64,000 nucleotides of DNA from an uncultured Porphyromonadaceae bacterium (lineage in GTDB: Bacteria > Bacteroidota > Bacteroidia > Bacteroidales > Muribaculaceae), in assembly GCA_948467675.1 (NCBI GenBank), contig CAOKFI010000006.1:1-64000 (forward strand), given 5' to 3'. Below the pieces are notes generated by a model. The model had not been told where the DNA came from. It made no database searches and saw nothing but the letters and a program-made list of their open reading frames with translations. Position 1 is the stretch's first letter, and each line of letters begins with the position of its first letter. Made by a program: the position numbers and the translations under genes. Positions 38,970-46,594 of this stretch are shown here, piece after piece.

Positions 38970-38980
38970 ATTCTCTGATC

Positions 38981-40426
38981 ATGAACAAGCCTGTCTGCAT
39001 ATCGTTGCTGATCGCTGTGTTTGCCGCTTTTGCCGCAGATGCAAGAATCTCGTTGCCGGCGGTCATTTCCGACAACATGGTGCTTCAGCAGCAGACTGAT
39101 GTCCGTCTGTGGGGCGAGGCTGCACCCGGCGAGAATGTCAGGATCATGGCATCCTGGGCCGATGCTCCGGTGGCCGTCAAGGCCGGTGCCGACGGTCACT
39201 GGGAGTGTACGGTATCCACTCCTGAGGCATCGTTCGACAGGCATCGGATCGTGTTCAAGGGTAAAAACACAGTCACTGTAGACAATGTGCTGATAGGGGA
39301 GGTCTGGATGTGTACCGGACAGAGCAATATGGCGTTTCCTGTAGGCCCGCACCCCGAGCGGAGCAAATGGCAGACAGGAATGATCGATATGGAAGCCCAG
39401 CTCAAGGATGCGGACTATCCTGGCATACGCTTCTTTAAGGTGGAGTATTGCGAGTCGCCGGGAGAGCCGAAGGATGATTGCGGCGGCAGTTGGATCGAAT
39501 GCTCTCCGGAATCAGCGTTCGACTTTTCGGCTGTGGGATTCGTGTTCGGACGCCGTCTGTTCAATGAGCTTGATGTGCCTGTGGGACTGATATCCGCCTC
39601 ACGTGGCGATACCCATGCCGAATCCTGGATCAAGGAAGACGTGATGAAAGACAATCCGTTCTATGACGACGTATACGCCGAATTCGGAATCGACAAGGTG
39701 GAGCAATCGCGAAAACCGTATAAAGTGCCGGCAACACTGTGGAACGGTATGATCAACCCGGTGCTGCGGTATCGTGTACGCGGCAATATCTGGTATCAGG
39801 GAGAGGCAAACGATATGCGTGCCGACCGTTACCAGCAGGTGTTCACCGATCTTATCGACAGCTGGCGTGAGGAACTGCGCAACCCCGACATGCCGTTTTA
39901 TTTCGTGCAGATAGCACCCTATTACAAGCAGTCGCCTGCCATCCGCGAGGCTCAGTTCGATACCTGGCAGAGCGGTATCCGCAATATCGGCATGGCAGTG
40001 ATAACCGATGGCGGTGACTCGCTCGACATACATCCGCGCGACAAGGCGCTCCCCGGTGAGCGTCTGGCACGATGGGCGCTGGCCAGGGACTATGGAAAAG
40101 ACGTGGCGTATTCCGGCCCGCTTTACAGATCCATGAAGCCTGTGGGATCAGCGGTGGAACTTTCGTTCGACTATGCCGGATCCGGACTTGCCGTTCAGGG
40201 TGGTGGCGAGCTCGTCGGATTTATGGTGGCCGGTCCCGACCGCCGCTTCGTACGCGCCGATGCCCGGATCGAGGGCGATAAGGTTGTGGTGTCGTCGCCG
40301 GAAGTGAGACATCCTGTAGCCGTGCGCTATGGGTTCGATTGTTTCTTCCGCGCCAATTTGTGCAATAATGACGGGCTGCCGGCATCTCCGTTCAGGACAG
40401 ATCGCTGGCCTGTTAAGAAACAATAA
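38981..40426 (+). CDS. Sialate O-acetylesterase-type SGNH carbohydrate esterase
   Basis: 481 residues from the ATG at 38981 (MNKPVCIS), which gives a clear signal peptide (AADA); the longer in-frame extension overlaps the upstream gene and is rejected. Family marks: an N-terminal beta domain (PAVISDNMVLQQ, WGEAAPGE), the nucleophile block TGQSNMAFPV with S115, GLISASRGDTHAESW, NIWYQGEAN, and D349-x-H351 (LDIHP) near the end. Removes acetyl or similar acyl groups from sugars. The name does not imply sialic acid here; an acetylated plant or bacterial glycan is as likely. Confidence 0.88.
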   Translation: MNKPVCISLLIAVFAAFAADARISLPAVISDNMVLQQQTDVRLWGEAAPGENVRIMASWADAPVAVKAGADGHWECTVSTPEASFDRHRIVFKGKNTVTVDNVLIGEVWMCTGQSNMAFPVGPHPERSKWQTGMIDMEAQLKDADYPGIRFFKVEYCESPGEPKDDCGGSWIECSPESAFDFSAVGFVFGRRLFNELDVPVGLISASRGDTHAESWIKEDVMKDNPFYDDVYAEFGIDKVEQSRKPYKVPATLWNGMINPVLRYRVRGNIWYQGEANDMRADRYQQVFTDLIDSWREELRNPDMPFYFVQIAPYYKQSPAIREAQFDTWQSGIRNIGMAVITDGGDSLDIHPRDKALPGERLARWALARDYGKDVAYSGPLYRSMKPVGSAVELSFDYAGSGLAVQGGGELVGFMVAGPDRRFVRADARIEGDKVVVSSPEVRHPVAVRYGFDCFFRANLCNNDGLPASPFRTDRWPVKKQ

Positions 40427-40499
40427 GAATTTATAACATTGTATGCTTGAATAATTGCATTAACTTGCAGTACTTAACCTAAAAAGAAACACAGTCGAT

Positions 40500-42173
40500 A
40501 TGAAAATTCATAAATCGTTATGTCACTTGGCGTTGGCTGCTCCTATGGCGCTTGCCGCGCAATCGGGTGACACCACTAAGCCGAATATCATTTTTTTTCT
40601 TGTCGATGACTACGGATGGAGCGAGACTTCTTTGCCTTTCGGTGATAAAGTGTATCCGCAGAACCTGCGGTTCCGCACTCCAAATATGGAGCGCATGGCC
40701 AAAAAAGGAGTCATGCTCACCAACGCATACGCCTGTCCGGTGTCTACTCCGACCCGTACCTGCCTGATGACAGGCATGAATCCGGCCCACATGGGCATAA
40801 CCTCGTTCATATCCCTTTACAAGGATATCCAGCCTGATGCCATCGGCGGCCATCCGGGAGCCACGAACCCGAATGAATCGGATATATTCGCACACCCCGA
40901 GTGGAACTACAATGCCCTGTGTCCCGCACATCTCGAAGGAGAGAAAGATCTCTACGGTCTCAACCACACCCTCTATGCCACACCAATGCCACAACTGCTG
41001 CGCGATGCCGGCTACCATACCATCCATGTGGGAAAGGCGCACTGGGGCCCTGCCGGAACTCCAGGCTCAAACCCATACAACATGGGCTTCGTGGTTAATA
41101 TAGCAGGTGCGTCAAACGGGCACCCCAAGAGCTATCAGCCCGAGGATAATTTCGGCAACATCCCAGGCAAGGGCGACTACGGTTCGGTCATGAACATGTC
41201 GCAGTATTACGGATCAAACGTGCATCTGACCGAGGCCGTTACCCGCGAAGCGCTGCGTACGCTCGACAATCCGATACGTCAGCATCAGCCGTTCTTCCTG
41301 TATCTGTCGCATTACTCCAACCATACCCCCATACAGCGCGACAACCGTTTCGTACAGAAATATCTCGATATGGGCTACGACGAAGGACAGGCCCGCTACG
41401 CATCTATGGTGGAGGGTATGGACAAGAGTCTCGGCGATGTGCTCGACTTCCTCGATGAGCGCGGTATTGCCGACAATACCATACTGATATTTTATTCCGA
41501 CAACGGCGGTCATAGCGTAGGTGGCGAGAAAGGTGGCGAACTGCACACCCAGAACCTGCCGCTCCGCGAGGGCAAAGGATCCTGCTACGAAGGTGGCATA
41601 CGTGTGCCTATGATCGTGTGCTGGCCGGGTCATGTGGCTCCCGATACGCGCATCAACACTCCGGTAAGCACCGAGGACTTCTTCCCCACATTCATGGAAC
41701 TCGCAGGTGTGGAGAATCCGCAGACTGTCCAGACCCGCGACGGCGAGTCGATGGTCCGCCTCTTTACCGATGGATCGGAGTTCGTAGCCGAAGCCCGGAA
41801 GGCCGGCAAGATCGGCAGCCAGGCCGAGGCAAACGCATTTGAGGTACCCGCTTCAGTGTCGGGTCTCGATCCGCAGCGCGGTCTGGTGTTCCACTTCCCC
41901 CACCAGCTCAGGTTCGAGGATCAGGACGATATCGACTTCATGAGCTCGCTCCGTAAGGGCGACTACAAGCTCGTGTACCGCATGCATACCGGAGAACTCG
42001 AACTGTACAATCTGCGCGATGATCTCGGCGAACGCAACAACATAGCCGCTAAAAACAAAAAACTCGTCAAATCCATGGCCGCCGAGCTCGGCTCGAAACT
42101 GCGCGGATGGAATGCTCCTATGCCTACAGTGCGCGCCACCGGAAAGAAAGTGGCTCTCCCCGACGAGATATAA
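40500..42173 (+). CDS. Secreted sulfatase, Ser-type (formylglycine enzyme)
   Basis: 557 residues with a signal peptide (MALAAQ). The alkaline-phosphatase-like metal site PNIIFFLVDDYGW and the sulfatase signature STPTRTCLMTG are present. The modified residue is S82, a serine type that needs an anaerobic sulfatase-maturing radical-SAM enzyme, not found in this window. Further marks: SDNGGHSVGGEKGG and LREGKGSCYEGGIRVP. Removes sulfate esters, probably from a sulfated saccharide in the periplasm. It is 73 bases after the SGNH esterase gene. Confidence 0.92.
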   Translation: MKIHKSLCHLALAAPMALAAQSGDTTKPNIIFFLVDDYGWSETSLPFGDKVYPQNLRFRTPNMERMAKKGVMLTNAYACPVSTPTRTCLMTGMNPAHMGITSFISLYKDIQPDAIGGHPGATNPNESDIFAHPEWNYNALCPAHLEGEKDLYGLNHTLYATPMPQLLRDAGYHTIHVGKAHWGPAGTPGSNPYNMGFVVNIAGASNGHPKSYQPEDNFGNIPGKGDYGSVMNMSQYYGSNVHLTEAVTREALRTLDNPIRQHQPFFLYLSHYSNHTPIQRDNRFVQKYLDMGYDEGQARYASMVEGMDKSLGDVLDFLDERGIADNTILIFYSDNGGHSVGGEKGGELHTQNLPLREGKGSCYEGGIRVPMIVCWPGHVAPDTRINTPVSTEDFFPTFMELAGVENPQTVQTRDGESMVRLFTDGSEFVAEARKAGKIGSQAEANAFEVPASVSGLDPQRGLVFHFPHQLRFEDQDDIDFMSSLRKGDYKLVYRMHTGELELYNLRDDLGERNNIAAKNKKLVKSMAAELGSKLRGWNAPMPTVRATGKKVALPDEI

Positions 42174-42217
42174 GATCGTTCCATAGAATTTCTAAACCAG
42201 TCAAAATTGCATAGATC

Positions 42218-43963
42218 ATGAAAATACGAATTCTTACATTTGCTGTCCTTGCCGCTCTGTCGGTGTCTCTGACAGGTTGTGGCGATGACAAGGCGGATGA
42301 GCCGGCGCCCAATCCGAATCCAAATCCCGGAACAGAAGTTCCCACTCCCGGAGAGCCGGGAAATACAGTCGATTTCAATGTTCCTGACCAGGCCGGTGCA
42401 AGCATCAAAGGTGTGGTATATTGCGGCGACAAGGCTCTTTCGGGAGTTGTGGTCAGCGATGGCGTGGAAGTTGTGACTACCGACGAAAATGGCCGTTACT
42501 ATATAAACAGTGCCAAAAAGAACGGCAATGTGTTCGTCTCCATACCGTCAGGTTATTTCGTCAAGACCGACGGCGTGTGGCCTAAGTTCTACGGAACCCT
42601 GACCAAGGACGCCTCGACTGTGGAGCAGGTCAACTTCGAGCTCGTCGAGAACGACAAGACCGACTATGTTGTGATCGGCCTTGCCGATATCCACATATCC
42701 GGCTACCATAACAACAATGAGAAGTATGATGCTTCGGTGCTGCCCGACATACAGGCCACCGTCAATGAATACAAGGCTGCCGGAAAGGATGTGTATTGCA
42801 TAACCCTCGGCGATGAGAGCCACGACCTCTATTGGTATGACTATAAGCTGGCTATCGCCGATACCAAGCCGTATTTCGAACGCACGGGCGTGACCGCCAT
42901 GTTCCATTCCATGGGCAACCACGACAACGATCCATATGTCGGCAATGACTTCGGTGCTGAAAACCAGTTCCGTGCCACTTACGGGCCGACATACTATTCG
43001 TTCAACATCGCCGGTGCCCACTATGTGGTGCTTGACAATATCGTATACAAGAACGCTGGAGCCAGCCAGGGTAGCATGGCCAACAGAGACTATGACAACT
43101 GCGTAACGGAAGAACAGCTCGCATGGCTGCGCAACGACCTTGCACATGTGCCCAAGAGCGCTCCGGTTACTGTCTGCATGCATGCTCCGTTCTTCAAGCG
43201 TGCTCTGCTTTCAGGCAACGCGCAGGTGCCGACCGTGGCCTATCACGGCAGTTTCCAGAATCCCACAGCACTCGAATCATGTCTGAGCGGATATCATGTG
43301 ACGATGCTCACCGGACATGCCCATGTCAACTCAAGCTCGCGCAAAGGCTATATCACTGAATACAACATCGGCTCCGGTGCCGGATGCCTCTGGACCTCCG
43401 ACTATCTGGCCTCGAACCATATTGGACGCGATGGTTCTGTAGGTGGTTACTTCGTAATGGAGCGTTCTGGTTCTGCCTACAAGGCTTATTATAAGAGCGT
43501 AGGTTTCGACCGTAGTTACCAGATGCGTACATACGACCTGAACCGTTGCCATATTACTGCAGCCAAATATTGTCCTGCTTCTAACGATATGCTGATCCAG
43601 TCCACCATCGGATCGCCTTATCTTGATGGATACGATTCGGAACGTAACGACAACAAGGTTCAGATTAACGTGTTCGGTTTCAATGACCGTTGGTCGATCA
43701 AAGTTACCGAAAACGGCAAGACTTTGGCCGTGAAACGTATCAATGGCTACGATCCCCTGTGGACCATCTCAACGGCATGTAAGATGTTGCAGAATCGTTC
43801 CACTCCCGGCTCGAGCCATGTGCCTGTATCGTCATCGCACTTCTTCGAATGCCAGGCTTCATCGGCATCATCGACTCTCCGCATAGAGGTGAAAGACGAA
43901 TTTGGGCAAACATACGTCGAGGAGATGCAGCGACCAAAGGATCTTGCCGTAGATATGAGATAA
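42218..43963 (+). CDS. Calcineurin-like metallophosphoesterase lipoprotein
   Basis: 581 residues. Lipoprotein signal with Cys21 (LTGC) then GDDKADE and a Pro/Asn-rich linker (PNPNPNPGTEVPTPGEP), typical of surface anchoring. A short beta-sandwich (IKGVVYCGDKALSGVVVSDG) precedes the phosphoesterase core: GLADIHISG, LGDESHD, GNHDND, MHAPF and GHAHVN supply the two-metal ligands. The last ~150 residues match the extra C-terminal domain seen in this Bacteroidetes type. Substrate unknown; a phospho-mono- or diester at the cell surface is likely. Confidence 0.88.
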   Translation: MKIRILTFAVLAALSVSLTGCGDDKADEPAPNPNPNPGTEVPTPGEPGNTVDFNVPDQAGASIKGVVYCGDKALSGVVVSDGVEVVTTDENGRYYINSAKKNGNVFVSIPSGYFVKTDGVWPKFYGTLTKDASTVEQVNFELVENDKTDYVVIGLADIHISGYHNNNEKYDASVLPDIQATVNEYKAAGKDVYCITLGDESHDLYWYDYKLAIADTKPYFERTGVTAMFHSMGNHDNDPYVGNDFGAENQFRATYGPTYYSFNIAGAHYVVLDNIVYKNAGASQGSMANRDYDNCVTEEQLAWLRNDLAHVPKSAPVTVCMHAPFFKRALLSGNAQVPTVAYHGSFQNPTALESCLSGYHVTMLTGHAHVNSSSRKGYITEYNIGSGAGCLWTSDYLASNHIGRDGSVGGYFVMERSGSAYKAYYKSVGFDRSYQMRTYDLNRCHITAAKYCPASNDMLIQSTIGSPYLDGYDSERNDNKVQINVFGFNDRWSIKVTENGKTLAVKRINGYDPLWTISTACKMLQNRSTPGSSHVPVSSSHFFECQASSASSTLRIEVKDEFGQTYVEEMQRPKDLAVDMR

Positions 43964-43976
43964 AATGTCGTGTCAC

Positions 43977-44020
43977 TGTGTCTGCCGCATACATATATCA
44001 GCGGCAGACACCGCGACGCG
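43977..44020. other. Intergenic stem-loops without a T-run
   Basis: A perfect 11-bp stem GTGTCTGCCGC (43977-43987) / GCGGCAGACAC (44000-44010) is followed at once by the small palindrome CCGCGACGCGG (44010-44020). No U-tract follows on the plus strand. It may protect the 3' end of the phosphoesterase mRNA or act as a non-canonical terminator before the secreted paralog pair. Confidence 0.5.
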
Positions 44021-44075
44021 GTTCTGATACTGAACCATCCAACATATTGTTATATTAATTTTTAAATCTTTACAA

Positions 44076-45158
44076 ATGAAATTCAAATCTTTACTCCTTG
44101 CGGTTTCGGCATGTGCCATTGCACATGGTGCGACTGCGCAGTCGCACCATGGTTTCTACTGGAAAGTCGAGTCATTCGACCTCGATCCGTATGTTACTAA
44201 CAACAGCAATGCTGATAAATCGTTGACATGTTGGTTTACTCCGGAAGTGGTAATGCCTATGGTTAAGAATGACGCGACTCTTGAGGAGAGTACTGTCTAT
44301 GGCAATAATTCATCTACCATGCTGGTACGTCTTTCGACTATCAACGGAACCAAGAATAATTACTTCACAAAAGTGACTGGTACCGCTTTAAATACGAATG
44401 AAGACTACTATAAATTCGATGATGACGGCATGCTTGTGTGCACCATGCCTGATAAGATGGACTATCCACGTACCGATGCTGAGACTCCAAACTGGACGGC
44501 CGCTCCCGCTACTGGATGCATGCTTTTCCATTTGACCTTAGGCGGAGCTCCTACACGTATCAATGACGCTGGAAATGAACTCAGTGCTACATCGGAAGAA
44601 GCTTATCTTAGCGACTGTACTGGTATGTATGTAGGTATCAAGGCTCCTGCCGGATGTACTATCAAGTCATTCCTCTCCACCTCGAGCATATCCAAGGCCA
44701 ACATGCAGGCTGACTTGAGTCTCAACAGCGGTACTGTCTACAATGCCAATCTTGAGGGCAAAGTGCATACAGCTGCATTCGACTATGATGCTGTATGCGA
44801 TGGCGAGTATCACGAGTTCACATCAGGTGCTGCCTACAACGCGCTCACCGGTCTGACTTATGTCAGCACCAAGTGGCCCAATGGGTATTGCGTGAAATAT
44901 GTCGATGTAGTCGTTTATGGCGTTAAACCTGGCGACGTTGTTGGTTTCGCTGGCGTGCAGACCCTACATTCGGGATGGACAGGTCAGGAATTCATTGAAG
45001 GCGGCAGTGCTGGTGTCGATGCTGTAGGCGTGGACAATGCCGACGCTCCTGTGGAATATTTCAATCTCCAGGGTATGAGCGTCAACGCCGATAACCTGAC
45101 TCCCGGTATTTATATTAAACGTAAAGGTACCGAGACCTCCAAGATTGTAATTAAATAA
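44076..45158 (+). CDS. Secreted protein of unknown function with C-terminal sorting tail, copy 1
   Basis: 360 residues. A normal signal peptide ends at GATAQ, followed by HHGFYWK. The body is unrecognised; blocks shared with the next gene are CWFTPEVVMP, TLEES, MDYP, CTGMYVGIKAPAG, WPNGYCVKYVDVVVYGVKPGD and GVQTLHSGW. The last ~45 residues (DNADAPVEYFNLQGMSVNAD, then TPGIYIKRKG and SKIVIK) match the type A sorting tail of the type IX secretion system, so it is probably exported to the surface or medium. Function not known. Confidence 0.75.
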   Translation: MKFKSLLLAVSACAIAHGATAQSHHGFYWKVESFDLDPYVTNNSNADKSLTCWFTPEVVMPMVKNDATLEESTVYGNNSSTMLVRLSTINGTKNNYFTKVTGTALNTNEDYYKFDDDGMLVCTMPDKMDYPRTDAETPNWTAAPATGCMLFHLTLGGAPTRINDAGNELSATSEEAYLSDCTGMYVGIKAPAGCTIKSFLSTSSISKANMQADLSLNSGTVYNANLEGKVHTAAFDYDAVCDGEYHEFTSGAAYNALTGLTYVSTKWPNGYCVKYVDVVVYGVKPGDVVGFAGVQTLHSGWTGQEFIEGGSAGVDAVGVDNADAPVEYFNLQGMSVNADNLTPGIYIKRKGTETSKIVIK

Positions 45159-45180
45159 CTATATTTGCAGTCGGAATAAA

Positions 45181-45220
45181 ATTCCTGTCATCCGTTCCGG
45201 ATGGTGCGGATGACGGGAAT
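45181..45220. other. Stem-loop between the two secreted paralogs
   Basis: A 14-bp stem with one G-U pair (45181-45194 / 45207-45220, arm ATTCCTGTCATCCG) closes a 12-base loop. No T-run follows at once, so it is either a weak terminator or an mRNA-stabilising hairpin between the paralogs. Confidence 0.5.
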
Positions 45221-45261
45221 AATATATAACCTTAATTATTAATTTTTTAAAATTTTTTAAA

Positions 45262-46302
45262 ATGAACATAAAATCATTAATCATTTCTCGTTCTGCAAGT
45301 GCTATTGCACTTGGTGCGACGCCGCAGCCCCACCACGGTTTTTACTGGCAGCCGTCAATGCAGGACTTCAATGACTTTATGAATCCTCCGGCAACCGCTA
45401 ATGAAATAAATGCGCTCAATTTCTGCATGAACTCGTGGTTCACCCCCGAACTTACAATGCCGATTGTAAAGGCTGACGGCACATTGGAGGAAAGCAATAT
45501 CTATGCTGACAATAAGACCGACCTGATGCCGCGTTTCCCCAAAGTGGAGGACAATGCATCAAGCCTGACCGGTGTTATCGTGACACCTGCTATGGAAAAC
45601 GGATACATGACAGTCACCATACCCGATGAACTTGAGTATCCTTATTTTGACTCCTACACTGAAAAGGGTGTAATGTTCTTCCACTGCGTGCTTGGCAGCA
45701 AGAGCGAGAAACTTCGCATCAACGATGCCAAAAATACCTTGAGTGCTACTGGCGAGCGTGCTTATCTGAAAGACTGCACAGGCGTGTATGCCGGTATTCA
45801 GGCTCCTGCCGGTGCTACAGTCAAGGTATTCTTGTCGACCCCCAATATCTCTGAGGAGAACCTCGGCGGTTACGGCACAAACCCCAACCTGTATGACAAG
45901 ATGCAGACAATCGTGTTTGATTTCGATGTCGAATTCGACGGCACTTATAAGGAATTCACTTCCGGCAAACCTTACAATGCACTGGCCGGTATCGAACTGA
46001 ACGCTACCAACAACGCAAAATGGCCCGACGGATACTGCGTTAAGTTTATCGACGTAGCTGTATATGGCGTTAAGGCCGGCGATAAGGTAGGCTTCGGCGG
46101 TGTGCAGTCGCTCCACGAAGGCTGGACTCCCAAAACATTCGTAGAGGGCTGGTCCGGTGTCGATGCCATCGGCGTAGACAATGCCGACGCTCCTGTAGAA
46201 TACTTCAACATCCAGGGTGTGCGCGTAAGCGCCGACAACCTGACCCCCGGTCTCTACATCAAGCGTCAGGGCACCGAGGCTACCAAGGTTCTCGTTAAGT
46301 AA
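45262..46302 (+). CDS. Paralog copy 2 of the tail-bearing secreted protein, with impaired signal peptide
   Basis: 346 residues, paralogous throughout to the preceding gene, including the C-terminal tail (DNADAPVEYFNIQGVRVSAD, then TPGLYIKRQG and TKVLVK). The N-terminus aligns with the signal of copy 1, but the hydrophobic core is broken by an arginine (SLIISRSASAIAL) and the cleavage site ATA-Q has become ATP-Q, with proline at -1. Type I cleavage would be blocked and export is doubtful. The leaders are also alike (TATTAATTTTT before both), so the duplication included the 5' region. Function unknown. Confidence 0.72.
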   Translation: MNIKSLIISRSASAIALGATPQPHHGFYWQPSMQDFNDFMNPPATANEINALNFCMNSWFTPELTMPIVKADGTLEESNIYADNKTDLMPRFPKVEDNASSLTGVIVTPAMENGYMTVTIPDELEYPYFDSYTEKGVMFFHCVLGSKSEKLRINDAKNTLSATGERAYLKDCTGVYAGIQAPAGATVKVFLSTPNISEENLGGYGTNPNLYDKMQTIVFDFDVEFDGTYKEFTSGKPYNALAGIELNATNNAKWPDGYCVKFIDVAVYGVKAGDKVGFGGVQSLHEGWTPKTFVEGWSGVDAIGVDNADAPVEYFNIQGVRVSADNLTPGLYIKRQGTEATKVLVK

Positions 46303-46329
46303 TCCCCCTGCGATATAGTTAAACTGACT

Positions 46330-46367
46330 GCCGGGCGAGAGATGGATGTCTCTCGTCCGGCTTTTTT
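46330..46367 (+). terminator. Rho-independent terminator before the rha operon
   Basis: A 13-bp stem with one G-U pair, GCCGGGCGAGAGA (46330-46342) / TCTCTCGTCCGGC (46349-46361), followed by TTTTTT. It ends the secreted-paralog unit 28 bases after its stop and insulates the rhamnose operon. Confidence 0.92.
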
Positions 46368-46423
46368 GTCTTATTCCGCCCGGGATGGCTGTTGTCCCGC
46401 CGAAATTGAAACGGATTGTACAT

Positions 46424-46454
46424 ATTCTGCTACAAATGTAGCAATCAATGTTAC
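46424..46454 (+). promoter_or_regulatory. Rhamnose regulator operator, 21-bp direct repeat
   Basis: Half-sites GCTAC (46429-46433) and GTTAC (46450-46454) are 21 bp apart. The distal one is part of the palindrome TGCTACAAATGTAGCA (46428-46443). The block ends 10 bases before the -33 element of the rhaB promoter, the position of an AraC-type activator. It aligns with 4364-4394 upstream of the GH106 gene. In Bacteroides the rhamnose regulator RhaR is an AraC-family protein; no rhaR gene is in this window. Confidence 0.65.
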
Positions 46455-46464
46455 ATACGAGATA

Positions 46465-46494
46465 TTGCGGGATTGAAATATTTCTCTATCTTTG
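46465..46494 (+). promoter_or_regulatory. Promoter of the rhamnose operon
   Basis: -33 element TTG (46465-46467), a spacer of exactly 19 bases, and -7 element TATCTTTG (46487-46494), a full match to the Bacteroidetes consensus. The predicted transcript starts near 46500, leaving a leader of about 95 bases before rhaB. Confidence 0.85.
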
Positions 46495-46594
46495 CACCTA
46501 TCAGAATTATCGGAAACAATAACTGCACTGAAGATTAGCACTGATTGCTGACCCTAACCGGCAAACACCAATCTTTACCACATTAACCTAAAAT

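Noticed and set aside
38789-38980. N-terminal extension of the SGNH esterase reading frame
   Set aside because: It overlaps the 3' end of the FAD oxidoreductase in another frame; the ATG at 38981 begins a proper signal peptide.
46428-46443. The palindrome TGCTACAAATGTAGCA as a terminator hairpin
   Set aside because: Six-bp arms with no T-run, just upstream of a perfect promoter; it is better explained as part of the operator.
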